From NCBI GenBank assembly GCA_002432025.1, contig DJFE01000010.1:1-7631 (forward strand): a stretch of 7,631 nt of DNA, written 5' to 3'. Position numbers and translations under genes: made by a program. Below are positions 1-6,997 of this stretch, piece after piece. Numbering within the stretch: the first letter of the stretch is position 1; each line of letters begins with the position of its first letter. The notes under the pieces were generated by a model. That model saw nothing but the letters and a program-made list of their open reading frames with translations. It searched no databases and was not told the DNA's origin. This DNA comes from Candidatus Avelusimicrobium stercoris. GTDB taxonomy: Bacteria > Elusimicrobiota > Elusimicrobia > Elusimicrobiales > Elusimicrobiaceae.

Positions 1-409
1 TGACTTTTACATAAATAATTTACTTCAATAAGAAAATTAATAGACCAGAAAAGCACACTCCAATACCGAATTATACAAAACACACCTTGCGTCATTAGAA
101 ACCCAACTCATAGTCGCAGCGGTCCGCCTTTCTTACGCCCGCACCACAAAATGAAAACCACCTGCCTAATCTCTACACACCTTATTGGTACTGTTGGTGG
201 CAATGGGTCCCCTGCATTAGTTGGGCACGAACAGGTTGAAGACGAGGCATATAGGATAGCCCTTGCATCTTGCCATAACTCCACCATAGATTAGTTTGCG
301 TATCTTAAAAAAGTTATTACCTTATATTTTAAATGGACTTCCTTCATAGGTCGCCTTTACGACTGGGAAATTTTACCACATACTTGGTAGCCCCCCGGCT
401 GAAATCCTT
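1..409. other. Left flank without a supportable gene
   Basis: All six frames are broken into short pieces. The longest stretches I could build are a 47-codon frame from ATG at 151 to TAG at 292 on the + strand and a 59-codon frame from 287 down to 108 on the - strand. Neither has a Shine-Dalgarno site or a recognisable protein motif. The first 100 bases are very A+T rich. A short GC stem (AGCC/GGCT, 389-400) lies just beyond the stop of the neighbouring minus-strand gene, but it lacks a tight T-run in that direction. The region could be intergenic sequence or decayed coding sequence. I see no repeat, tRNA or insertion-sequence end in it. Confidence 0.5.
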
Positions 410-985
410 TTATCTTTTTTCTATTGTTTTGCCGTTCCATTGGGTTAAATTGGGCGTGTGGATTAAATACCACTTTGTAAAATAATCATCAATTTGGAAA
501 ATTTCCGCTTTTACAGCCCTGCGCAGTCTTTTAACTTGTTTTAAATAGCCACTCTTGGTAAAGTAATGTCCTAATTTACAAGGTCCCTGCCAAAATTTCT
601 TGGATAATATCGGTGCGCGCTCAAAAAAATCAGTATCCAGGCGCATTTCCTTTTCGTTATTGGGACGGATTTTATAGGCTAGTCCATCTATATTTTTAAG
701 CAGCGAAAGTGATTTCAGGCGTGGAGCAAGTTCAAAAGCCATTATACGTATTTGTATATAATTATCTTTCCTGCATATAGTGGTAGTTAGCAACTCCAAA
801 AATTTACCTTCACACAAGCGGCACATATCGTACATATACCCCAATCCCGCGTAATATCCAAACCAAGCGTCCTTGAAAGGTGCGCTAACAAAATTTTTCT
901 CCTTTAAAATAGGGAGAATATCACGCAGGAAAACAGTAATCCTCGCTTGTAGTATTTCCTTGCTCGTTGCCTTATACCAAAACAT
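410..985 (-). CDS. Hypothetical protein, 191 aa, unknown function
   Basis: I do not recognise the family. The start is ATG at 985, supported by AAGGA at 994-998 with 8 nt spacing and by an extended -10 promoter further upstream; the stop is TAA at 412-410. The protein is basic and rich in aromatic residues (many F, Y, W). It has no signal peptide and no clear membrane span. It contains a CRLC pair (C55, C58) with further cysteines at C71 and C136; two close cysteines alone do not establish a metal site. The middle, roughly residues 80-130, alternates hydrophobic and charged residues as in a mixed alpha/beta domain. The C-terminal third (residues 145-165) is rich in Lys and Arg. The gene is clearly more A+T rich than the ankyrin and cas genes to its right, which may mean it was acquired. 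It diverges from the ankyrin gene and is not part of the cas operon. A small accessory or immunity-type protein is possible, but this is inference. Confidence 0.72.
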   Translation of the reverse strand: MFWYKATSKEILQARITVFLRDILPILKEKNFVSAPFKDAWFGYYAGLGYMYDMCRLCEGKFLELLTTTICRKDNYIQIRIMAFELAPRLKSLSLLKNIDGLAYKIRPNNEKEMRLDTDFFERAPILSKKFWQGPCKLGHYFTKSGYLKQVKRLRRAVKAEIFQIDDYFTKWYLIHTPNLTQWNGKTIEKR

Positions 986-993
986 TTTTCAAA

Positions 994-998
994 TCCTT
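994..998 (-). promoter_or_regulatory. Shine-Dalgarno site of the 191-aa gene
   Basis: AAGGA on the - strand lies 8 nt before the ATG at 985. It is the main reason for accepting that start and for treating this frame as a real gene. Confidence 0.6.
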
Positions 999-1025
999 GG
1001 GGCTATCCCGTCCACATCTTGCCAA

Positions 1026-1034
1026 AGTATAGCA
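1026..1034 (-). promoter_or_regulatory. Extended -10 promoter for the 191-aa gene
   Basis: On the - strand this reads TGCTATACT, a TGN extended -10 with a five-of-six match to TATAAT. No good -35 is visible at 16-18 bp, which extended -10 promoters can tolerate. Transcription would start near 1019, giving a leader of about 34 nt that includes the AAGGA site. Confidence 0.5.
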
Positions 1035-1079
1035 TTTTTAGCGCCCAAACTTACCTGCCGCCCGCCTAAAAAAATATCA

Positions 1080-1099
1080 GGCGACAAAAGGTTGTCGCC
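1080..1099. promoter_or_regulatory. Perfect 8-bp inverted repeat between divergent genes
   Basis: GGCGACAA (1080-1087) and TTGTCGCC (1092-1099) are exact reverse complements around a 4-nt AAGG centre. The element lies directly upstream of the ankyrin gene's extended -10, over the -35 and spacer region. That position fits an operator for a dimeric repressor. As RNA it would also form a strong hairpin. On the - strand the stem is followed after a few bases by a run of seven T, so it could instead terminate leftward transcription before the promoter of the 191-aa gene. On the + strand no T-run follows. Sequence alone cannot decide between the two roles. Confidence 0.55.
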
Positions 1100-1105
1100 G
1101 GAGCG

Positions 1106-1114
1106 TGCTATGAT
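1106..1114 (+). promoter_or_regulatory. Extended -10 promoter of the ankyrin gene, possibly leaderless
   Basis: TGCTATGAT is an extended -10. Its last base is 1114, so the expected start point (6-7 nt downstream) is at about 1120-1121, the A of the ATG. The gene has no Shine-Dalgarno site at a usable distance; the nearest GGAG, at 1100-1103, is 17 nt away. The two facts together suggest a leaderless mRNA. Confidence 0.42.
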
Positions 1115-1120
1115 AAATGT

Positions 1121-1885
1121 ATGGAACCCTTAATAGAAGCATACTTGTCTGGTAACGAGAAGCGCCTCCGCCAACTGGTGTTGTCCGGGGCGGATGTCAA
1201 TCGGCCAATGCGTGAGTACCCGGGCGATATTTTGTTGGAGCCTTGTTTGGCTAAAAATATCCGCCTGGTAAAGTTTTTGCTAAGCCACGGTGCCCAGCCC
1301 ACGGGGAAACTCCTATCAGACCTGATTGGGTATAGCGGAGTTTTGCCCGTGCGGTATCTGGCCAGACTTTTGCGGCGGTTGTTAAAGGCCGGGGCAGACC
1401 CCAATGCACAAGAGCGCGGGCACACGCTCTTGTGGTGGGCCGCGGAGAGCGGCGAGCCGCGTACGCGCGACAATGCGCGGCTGGCGTCTGTATTACTACA
1501 ATTCGGGGCGGACCCCAATCTTCGGGCGGACCCGTGCAAGGGGGACTACAACCCACAAGAAACGCCCCTTTTGCGGGCGGCGTATTGCAACCAAACGGCT
1601 ATGCTCATTAAACTGCTTAAATATGGGGCAGATATAAATACTGTGGATAATTATGGGCGAAATGCGCTTTTTTACGCGGCAATGGGTATGGGGCGGTTAC
1701 CCGTCTATAAGTGCTTGGTACGGCACCATATTGATTTGCAGCACCGCCTGCCGGACAGGACAAGCATTACGGATTATATGCGGAGTTTGTCCCCGTTTGT
1801 AAGCGGACAGGCCGAGGCGTATTTAATCGGTTGCGGGGCTCCGCGTCCTACTATCCCGCGTGCCAAACTTCGCCCTAACCTATAA
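1121..1885 (+). CDS. Ankyrin-repeat protein, 254 aa
   Basis: The protein is built almost wholly of ankyrin repeats, 30-35-residue helix-turn-helix units that bind protein partners. Repeat signatures are visible at about residues 4-27 (ending SGADVN), 36-60 (LLSHGAQP), 73-95 (LLKAGADPN), 100-133 (HTLLWWAAESG to LLQFGADPN), 147-173 (TPLLRAAYCNQTAML to LLKYGADIN) and 180-205 (GRNALFYAAMG). The fourth unit is stretched by insertions around residues 112-118 and 134-146. There is no signal peptide, membrane span or enzymatic domain, so a cytoplasmic protein-protein interaction role is likely; the partner is unknown. ATG 1121 is the only plausible start, because no in-frame alternative lies just upstream; it lacks a Shine-Dalgarno site. 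The stop is TAA at 1883. It is separated from cas9 by 141 bp with its own promoter-like sequence, so I do not place it in the cas operon. The fold assignment is firm; the function is not. Confidence 0.9.
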   Translation: MEPLIEAYLSGNEKRLRQLVLSGADVNRPMREYPGDILLEPCLAKNIRLVKFLLSHGAQPTGKLLSDLIGYSGVLPVRYLARLLRRLLKAGADPNAQERGHTLLWWAAESGEPRTRDNARLASVLLQFGADPNLRADPCKGDYNPQETPLLRAAYCNQTAMLIKLLKYGADINTVDNYGRNALFYAAMGMGRLPVYKCLVRHHIDLQHRLPDRTSITDYMRSLSPFVSGQAEAYLIGCGAPRPTIPRAKLRPNL

Positions 1886-2016
1886 TCCAAGCCCCTATAC
1901 TTTTGTGCACTTTATTACTATCCGCCAGCCCACCCGTCTTTTGCTTGCATAAAAAACCTGCTTTTTGTATTGTATGGGTATATACTTGCTTTTCTTCCTC
2001 GTTAAATTTTTCTATT
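1886..2016 (+). promoter_or_regulatory. Promoter region of the cas operon
   Basis: This gap holds the likely cas9 promoter. The best -10 is TATACT at 1981-1986, with a weak -35 candidate (CTGCTT) 17 bp upstream. A second pair is TTGCAT (1945-1950) and TATTGT (1968-1973), also 17 bp apart. From the first, the leader would be about 34 nt. A short A-run/T-run dyad (1951-1956 with 1962-1966) might help end the ankyrin transcript but is weak. I see no repeat or anti-repeat copy here, so the tracrRNA is not encoded upstream of cas9. Confidence 0.4.
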
Positions 2017-2020
2017 GGAG
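2017..2020 (+). promoter_or_regulatory. Shine-Dalgarno site that fixes the cas9 start
   Basis: GGAG lies 6 nt before the ATG at 2027. An in-frame TTG at 2015 would extend the protein by four residues but overlaps this site, so ATG 2027 is the better start. Confidence 0.75.
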
Positions 2021-2026
2021 CATACT

Positions 2027-5000
2027 ATGGCAAATCACCGTTGGGGTATTGATTTGGGCACATCTTCTATTGGCGTAGCCGTTTACGAGACGGACGATAA
2101 CGGCAAAATCCTTTCTTTAAAACATTTGGACAGTTATATCTTTGGCGAGCCTGTGGCTCCCAAGGAAATGGTAACTTTAAACACCGCCCGGCGTTCTGCG
2201 CGTTTGATTCGCCGCCAAGTGGAGCGCAAGGCGGACCGCCTTAAAAAAATGTCCTACATTGCTAAATCCTTGGGCGTTACGCCGGAAGTCCTGCGCGCCA
2301 CGCCGGAGGACGTTATCGCCTTGCGTGCCCAAGCGGTGCGGGAGGAAATTTCTATCCCGCAACTTATTAAGGTGCTTAGCCACATTGTCAAAAACCGCGG
2401 CTACAAGGGTACCTTGTCCGCAGACGACAAAGGAACCGTCGGCAAAAAATTATCCCAAACAGCGCAAGCCCTTACCGGGGGTAAAACCTTGGGCGAACTC
2501 TTGTACGAGCGCAAAACACAGGCCAACGGCCAGCCGTGGCGGAAGGTGGAAGAAGACGGCACCTTTATTTACCGCCAATTAGTAGAGGACGAATTTGCCC
2601 GCATTTGGGACACGCAAGCCAAGTTCCACCCGGAGTTAAACGGCTCCTACGCCGTGTGGGGGGATAAAATGTTCCCCGATTTCCCGGGCAAAACGGAAAT
2701 TTCGCTGAAAGACGCCTTCCACTCGGCAATGTTTTATCAACGCCCGATAAAGTGGAAATTGGAAACGGTCGGAAACTGCGAGATTTATCCTACGGAAAAG
2801 CGCGCCGCCACGGCCCAAATTGCCTACCAGCATTACCGTATGGCAAAGGTACTTTCCGATTTGCGCGTGCGCACTAAAAACACGCGCGAAAGCGTCCCGC
2901 TTACGTTGGCGCAAAAGTCGCAACTTTTTGAATTTTTGGACGCGCACACCGCGGAATATTCGCCGGAAACAAAGGCCGTTCCGTTTACCACGCTATATAA
3001 GAAGTTGGGCCTGCCGGACGGGTGCACCTTTACCTTGGACCGCACCTATCACGCCAGAGGCGGCTTAAAAGGCAATACCACCTTGTACGCGTTTGAAAAG
3101 GCGGGCGTTTTAAACGAGTGGTCCAATTTAACGGATACGGTGCAAGAATTGGTCTTGGAATTTTTAGCCAATGTTTCCAACCTGTCGGACATTATGGACA
3201 ATTCGGACGCGTACATAAAAGACCGTGTGCCCGAACTAACCAAAAACTTAAAGCCCACACAGCAGGATTGCGAAGCGTGCTATCAGTTTATTTTGAAGTT
3301 AAAAGAGCGCAACGTATTGCCGGAGTTGTCGTTGGAGCAAGGACGCAGTTCGTACAGCATTAAAGCGCTTAAAATGCTTACAGAGCGCATTATGCAGGGC
3401 GAGCAGGAGGCGGATGTCTTGGCGGAAATAGAAGCGCAAAAAACGCACCCGCAGGGCAAATTCCGCTCAACCGAGGCTATTTTGAACGAGCAAGCCATTA
3501 ACGACCCGGTTGTTTCCCGCGCGCTTGCGGAGTTTAGGCGGGTAATGGCTTATACCTTGCACAAGTTTGGCCAGCCGGCCGAAGTGGTGGTGGAACTTTC
3601 CCGCGACATTAAAAACTCCTTGCGCCGCCGCCAATTTTTGGAAGGCCAAAATAAAATCCAGGCGGACGCGCGCAAAGAGGCTATTGCAGAATTGCAGGCG
3701 CATCATACGTTAGTCAGTCCCCGCAATATAGAAAAATATTTGCTGTGGAAAGAACAGGATGAAATGTGCCCATATAGCGGACGATCTATTTCCTTTGGGC
3801 AGGCGTTTGACGAAAAACAAACGCAGGTGGACCATATTATCCCGCAGCGCGGGGAAATTGGCGGGCCAAACGTGTTTGAAAATAAGGTATTGGCGTTTAC
3901 GGACCAAAATAAAGAAAAAAGTAACCGCCTGCCTTACGAGTGGAAATTCCAAGCGGACATAGACGATTACTTGGCTTTGCAAGCCACCAACAAGCAGAAA
4001 AAGAAGAATAAAGAGGCGGTTAATTACGATTTTGGCCGTCATAGTACGCTGATTAACTTTGTACAGCATTTGTGGGCCCTCTATTCCAAAGAGAAAAAGG
4101 GGTATTACTCCGCCCGCGACCACAAATATAAACCCACGCAAAAGGGAGCGCGTATTTTGCGCAAAATTAATAACTTGCTGGCTACGCCCGATGAGGTAAA
4201 GCAAGATTTTGTGGCACGCCAGAACCAAGAAACCGCTTGGATAGGCAAAATTGTGCTGGACTGGTGCAAGGACTTTTGCCCCAAGGTTACGCCCTCTTAC
4301 GGGGCCTTAACCGCCTATTTGCGCGGACAGTTGCATTTTGAGGATGTTCTGCCCTTAATCCGCTTGCAGGAAGGGAAAACTCTCTATGATAAAGACGATA
4401 AAGAAATAGACCCCGCCAAATGGCAGGAACTTTACACCAAACATCAGTTAAATTACAAAGAAGCCGGGACGTTGCAGGAGGATTTTGAGAAGTATTGTAA
4501 GGATAAGGACTTACTGACGGAAAGCGATAAACAAAAGGCGTATTTTAATTTTGTGCGGGAACAGCGTACCCAACTGCAATTTAACAAACGGTGCGACCAC
4601 CGCCACCACGCGGTGGATGCGGCCGTAATCGGGTTGTGCGATTTGTCCTTGGTGCAAAAGGCTTCCGTTCATAATAGAAAATACGGAACCTTGCATAAAA
4701 TAGAAGGAATAAATCCGGACGGCTCCCGCAATAAAGATAAAGACATCCCGGGCCTTATGCTGGATAATATCCCACAGTATGCCGCGTTGCGCGAAGCCGT
4801 GCAAGCGCGTTTAACCAATTATGTGGTATGGCATAAGCCGGACCACTTTCCAAGCGGCGCGCTGTTTGACCAAACAGCGTATAATGTGCTGCCAAAGGAC
4901 GGCGAAAAACGCCTGGTAAAGCGTGCCCCGCTTTCTAGTTTCTTAAAGGCAAACGAAAAGAAAACCTTGGAAAACTTGGAGAAATTGCTGTTTTGCGACG

Positions 5001-5563
5001 CGGTAAAAAATGAAATTATTGCCCAGTTTAAAGAACGCCTAGCGCAGGGGATGACGCAAGAGGAAGCCTTGTGCGGAAAGAAAGACGACCCGTCCGACGG
5101 GATTTATTACCGGGGCAATAAAGTAAAGCAAGTAAAATATATGTATTTAGTTGGCCGCGGTATCCGCGTGTTTGACGAAAACGCGGATAAAGAAATTTTT
5201 AGCACGGATAAAGTCGGCACTCAGCACAAAAAAGCCTATCAAAACGGTGGATACGCCTGTATGGACTTTGACGCCAAAACAGGCAAAAAGTTGGCGCTTA
5301 TCCCCTTGTGGCAATATCAAAGCAAGAAGCAAGTGCCGCCCGGCGTGGTGCGTGTGTTTATTGGGGATATGTTGTTTAATAAAAAAGATAAAGAATTTTA
5401 TAAGATTAAACAATTTAATTCTCATTTTGGTGTTGGTATTGTTGTTGCAAGCGAAGCAAAGGGAGACTTAGCCTTTACTTCCAACCTTAAAAATTACAGC
5501 GTGGTATCCAGCAGGCAGGATATCGCTAAATTAAAAGATAATGAGCATACAACATCTGATTAG
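2027..5563 (+). CDS. cas9: CRISPR-associated endonuclease Cas9, type II-C, 1178 aa
   Basis: RNA-guided DNA endonuclease that cuts both strands of a protospacer using a crRNA:tracrRNA guide. Domains in order: RuvC-I (GIDLGTSSIG, D9); an Arg-rich bridge helix at about 53-76; a recognition lobe that includes HIVKNRGYKG at 119-128; RuvC-II (VVVELSRD, E523); HNH at about 570-640 with CPYSG at 581 and DHIIPQ (D602, H603), then ENKVL and N628; RuvC-III (HHAVDAAVIG, H861 and D864); and a C-terminal wedge/PAM-interacting part from about 930. The expected catalytic residues of both nuclease sites (D9, E523, H861, D864; H603, N628) are all present, so an active enzyme is predicted. The length is within the compact type II-C range and shorter than the typical 1350-1400 residues of II-A enzymes. 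The operon lacks csn2 and cas4, which fits II-C. The stop overlaps cas1 by 23 bp. The stretch near 5370-5460, in the last part of the protein, is more A+T rich than the rest. The PAM cannot be read from the sequence. Confidence 0.97.
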   Translation: MANHRWGIDLGTSSIGVAVYETDDNGKILSLKHLDSYIFGEPVAPKEMVTLNTARRSARLIRRQVERKADRLKKMSYIAKSLGVTPEVLRATPEDVIALRAQAVREEISIPQLIKVLSHIVKNRGYKGTLSADDKGTVGKKLSQTAQALTGGKTLGELLYERKTQANGQPWRKVEEDGTFIYRQLVEDEFARIWDTQAKFHPELNGSYAVWGDKMFPDFPGKTEISLKDAFHSAMFYQRPIKWKLETVGNCEIYPTEKRAATAQIAYQHYRMAKVLSDLRVRTKNTRESVPLTLAQKSQLFEFLDAHTAEYSPETKAVPFTTLYKKLGLPDGCTFTLDRTYHARGGLKGNTTLYAFEKAGVLNEWSNLTDTVQELVLEFLANVSNLSDIMDNSDAYIKDRVPELTKNLKPTQQDCEACYQFILKLKERNVLPELSLEQGRSSYSIKALKMLTERIMQGEQEADVLAEIEAQKTHPQGKFRSTEAILNEQAINDPVVSRALAEFRRVMAYTLHKFGQPAEVVVELSRDIKNSLRRRQFLEGQNKIQADARKEAIAELQAHHTLVSPRNIEKYLLWKEQDEMCPYSGRSISFGQAFDEKQTQVDHIIPQRGEIGGPNVFENKVLAFTDQNKEKSNRLPYEWKFQADIDDYLALQATNKQKKKNKEAVNYDFGRHSTLINFVQHLWALYSKEKKGYYSARDHKYKPTQKGARILRKINNLLATPDEVKQDFVARQNQETAWIGKIVLDWCKDFCPKVTPSYGALTAYLRGQLHFEDVLPLIRLQEGKTLYDKDDKEIDPAKWQELYTKHQLNYKEAGTLQEDFEKYCKDKDLLTESDKQKAYFNFVREQRTQLQFNKRCDHRHHAVDAAVIGLCDLSLVQKASVHNRKYGTLHKIEGINPDGSRNKDKDIPGLMLDNIPQYAALREAVQARLTNYVVWHKPDHFPSGALFDQTAYNVLPKDGEKRLVKRAPLSSFLKANEKKTLENLEKLLFCDAVKNEIIAQFKERLAQGMTQEEALCGKKDDPSDGIYYRGNKVKQVKYMYLVGRGIRVFDENADKEIFSTDKVGTQHKKAYQNGGYACMDFDAKTGKKLALIPLWQYQSKKQVPPGVVRVFIGDMLFNKKDKEFYKIKQFNSHFGVGIVVASEAKGDLAFTSNLKNYSVVSSRQDIAKLKDNEHTTSD

Positions 5564-6524
5564 TATTGATAGGGAAGCCAAACTGTCCATTGATACGGGC
5601 AGGCTCAAAATAACCTTCCAAAACGCGGGCGAAACACATTTTATCGCCGCGTGCGATATTGCTGTGCTTATTTTGGCTAACCCGTGTATCAGCCTGTCTT
5701 TGGCCGTTTATCAGGAACTGGCCAAAAACGGGGCGGTAATCCTTACGGCGGGGGAAAAGTATATGCCCTGCGCAATGAGTGTGCCCCTTGGCGTGAATAT
5801 AGACGGCGCCCGCCGCCCTTTCCAGCAAGCCCAACAGTTGGGTAGCGACGCTGCCGGTCAATGCTGGGCGCAGTTGCTCTCGTCCAAGGTGTTGGGCCAA
5901 GCCTTGGTAGCAAGCGCGTTTGCGCCGGAACTATCCGAGCGGCTTAAATTAATTGCCAAACACATTGAACCCGGGGATAAAGAGTGTCGGGAAGCGCAGG
6001 CCGCGCAACTGTATTGGCCGGAGTTTTTTAAATCGCTTGATAATCCCATAGATTTTAGGGATAAACAAGGAGCCACGGACCCGGTAAATATTGCGCTAAA
6101 CTATGGTTATGCCGTCCTGCGGGCGATTGTGGCACGGGGACTGGCTGGGGCGGGGCTGTGCCTGAATTTTGGTGTGGGGCATTGCCGGAAGGATAATCCT
6201 TTTAACTTGGCCGACGATTTTATTGAACCCTTCCGCTTTTTGGCGGACCGGGCCGTATATCAAATTTTTAGGGATAATCATCCCACCACTTTTGATAAAG
6301 AGGTTAAAAAGCAACTGCTTTCCGCGTTGCTTGCAAGCACAATTACTATTGCAGGGAAGACGTACCGCTTATTCCAAGGCGTAGATTTTGCCGTCAATAG
6401 TTATTGTTTAAGTTTGCAAGACCCACGCCGCAAATTACTGCTGCCGAATTTGCCCACCCGCCCCGGCAAGACGCCGCAAACGTCCCTGTGGCAAGCCGTG
6501 CAGTTCCCCTATGAAACCCAATAG
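5541..6524 (+). CDS. cas1: CRISPR-associated integrase Cas1, 327 aa
   Basis: Metal-dependent integrase that, with Cas2, inserts new spacers into the array. The N-terminal beta domain spans about residues 1-85, including the segment CDIAVLILANPCISLS. The C-terminal helical catalytic domain carries the expected ligands: E151 in REAQAAQLYW, H214 in GVGHCRKDNPFNLADDF, and the acidic cluster D225, D226, E229 leading into EPFR. The length fits type II Cas1 (about 290-330 aa). ATG 5541 lies inside the end of cas9 (23-bp overlap) with only a weak A-rich ribosome site, so translation is probably coupled to cas9. The next gene, cas2, starts inside its 3' end. The enzyme looks intact, so adaptation should be possible. 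Confidence 0.96.
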   Translation: MSIQHLISIDREAKLSIDTGRLKITFQNAGETHFIAACDIAVLILANPCISLSLAVYQELAKNGAVILTAGEKYMPCAMSVPLGVNIDGARRPFQQAQQLGSDAAGQCWAQLLSSKVLGQALVASAFAPELSERLKLIAKHIEPGDKECREAQAAQLYWPEFFKSLDNPIDFRDKQGATDPVNIALNYGYAVLRAIVARGLAGAGLCLNFGVGHCRKDNPFNLADDFIEPFRFLADRAVYQIFRDNHPTTFDKEVKKQLLSALLASTITIAGKTYRLFQGVDFAVNSYCLSLQDPRRKLLLPNLPTRPGKTPQTSLWQAVQFPYETQ

Positions 6525-6855
6525 TTGGCGCATTATGTGGGTGGTGGCGGTGTTTGACTTACCGACGCAAACCAAAATCCAGCGCAAGCGGTACGCGGGG
6601 TTTCGCAAGTTGCTGTTGCATAACGGGTTTAGTATGATGCAGTACTCCGTATATGTGCGCAATATGCCCACAATGCACCAGGCGCAGGCGTTAATCAAGC
6701 AGTTGGGGCCACAAACGCCGCCGCAGGGCCAATGCGCTTTTTTGATGATTACCGACAAACAATTTGGCCTGACGAGAAACTTCTATGGGCCGTCTTTACG
6801 GCAAGAAAAAATCCCCAAAAAGCACGAGCAACTCATACTTTTTGAGGATTTTTAA
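6511..6855 (+). CDS. cas2: CRISPR-associated protein Cas2, 114 aa
   Basis: Small ferredoxin-like dimer that scaffolds the Cas1 integrase during spacer acquisition. The first strand reads MWVVAVFDLPTQT, with the conserved Asp at D16; it is followed by a basic helix (KRYAGFRKLLLHNGF) and the MMQYSVYVR strand typical of type II Cas2. ATG 6511 overlaps the end of cas1 by 14 bp. A second in-frame ATG at 6535 (residue 9, just before WVVAVFDLP) would give 106 aa. Neither start has a clear Shine-Dalgarno site. I prefer 6511 because type II Cas2 proteins often have a short segment before this strand and because of the translational coupling, but the choice is open. It is the last gene of the operon and converges with the predicted tracrRNA. 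Confidence 0.94.
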   Translation: MKPNSWRIMWVVAVFDLPTQTKIQRKRYAGFRKLLLHNGFSMMQYSVYVRNMPTMHQAQALIKQLGPQTPPQGQCAFLMITDKQFGLTRNFYGPSLRQEKIPKKHEQLILFEDF

Positions 6856-6865
6856 TTATTTACAA

Positions 6866-6975
6866 CCAAATTAAAACTAATTTAAGTGGGAAACCGTTAA
6901 GTTTCCCTTTGCGGGCTTTAATGCCCTTGTTACCTAAGTTGAGGCACAAATAAGAATAAGGTTTCTGAAATTATT
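6866..6975 (-). ncRNA. Predicted tracrRNA
   Basis: The - strand contains a degenerate copy of the repeat in the sense needed to pair with crRNA, followed by hairpins, as in known tracrRNAs. Anti-repeat (6929-6962): four blocks match the crRNA repeat, at 6953-6962 (10 bp), 6942-6947 (6 bp), 6933-6936 (4 bp) and 6929-6931 (3 bp), separated by an internal loop and bulges. Next comes a small hairpin at 6913-6926 (GGGC/GCCC, 6-nt loop), in the position of the nexus. A strong hairpin follows at 6888-6907 (GGGAAAC/GTTTCCC, 6-nt loop), then an A+T-rich hairpin at 6868-6883 that may mark the 3' end. Both ends are estimates. No convincing dedicated promoter is visible just upstream; the promoter in the last CRISPR repeat could serve. 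The RNA ends against cas2, tail to tail. Confidence 0.82.
6929..6962 (-). repeat. Anti-repeat, degenerate copy of the CRISPR repeat
   Basis: On the + strand this segment begins GTTACCTAAG and ends AGAATAAGGT, echoing the array repeat read on the opposite strand (GTTCCTA ... AGAATAAGGT). It is therefore inverted relative to the array repeats, which is what lets its - strand transcript pair with - strand crRNA. It carries a 1-nt insertion after GTT and a 6-nt segment (6937-6941 and neighbours) where the repeat has only two bases. Confidence 0.85.
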
Positions 6976-6976
6976 T

Positions 6977-6997
6977 CCTTAAAAAGGCTTATTTTTT
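6977..6997 (+). terminator. Weak terminator candidate of the cas operon
   Basis: CCTT (6977-6980) and AAGG (6984-6987) form a short stem with a 3-nt loop, followed by CTTATTTTTT on the + strand. The stem is only 4 bp, so this is tentative. It lies after cas2 and before the array, where it could stop cas mRNA from running antisense through the repeats. The hairpin at 6888-6907 may add to this. Confidence 0.3.

Noticed and set aside
108..294. Two short frames (59 codons on - from 287, 47 codons on + from 151)
   Set aside because: They overlap each other, lack Shine-Dalgarno sites and show no recognisable motif.
389..416. Terminator on the + strand at AGCC/GGCT followed by T-rich sequence
   Set aside because: The stem is only 4 bp, the T-runs begin about 10 nt later, and no + strand gene precedes it.
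873..1133. An 86-codon + strand frame across the divergent intergenic region
   Set aside because: It overlaps the start of the 191-aa gene, its promoter and the inverted repeat, has no ribosome site or recognisable motif, and runs into the ankyrin start in another frame.
1108..1556. Long frames antisense to the ankyrin gene (143 and 101 codons)
   Set aside because: They are by-products of the G+C-rich codons of a clear ankyrin-repeat gene and have low-complexity, Arg- and Ser-rich composition.
2015..2026. TTG at 2015 as the cas9 start
   Set aside because: It overlaps the GGAG ribosome site that serves ATG 2027 and has no site of its own.
3710..4228. A 172-codon frame antisense to cas9
   Set aside because: It lies entirely within the HNH and neighbouring coding sequence of cas9; the hydrophobic residues come from reverse-reading A/T-rich Lys codons.
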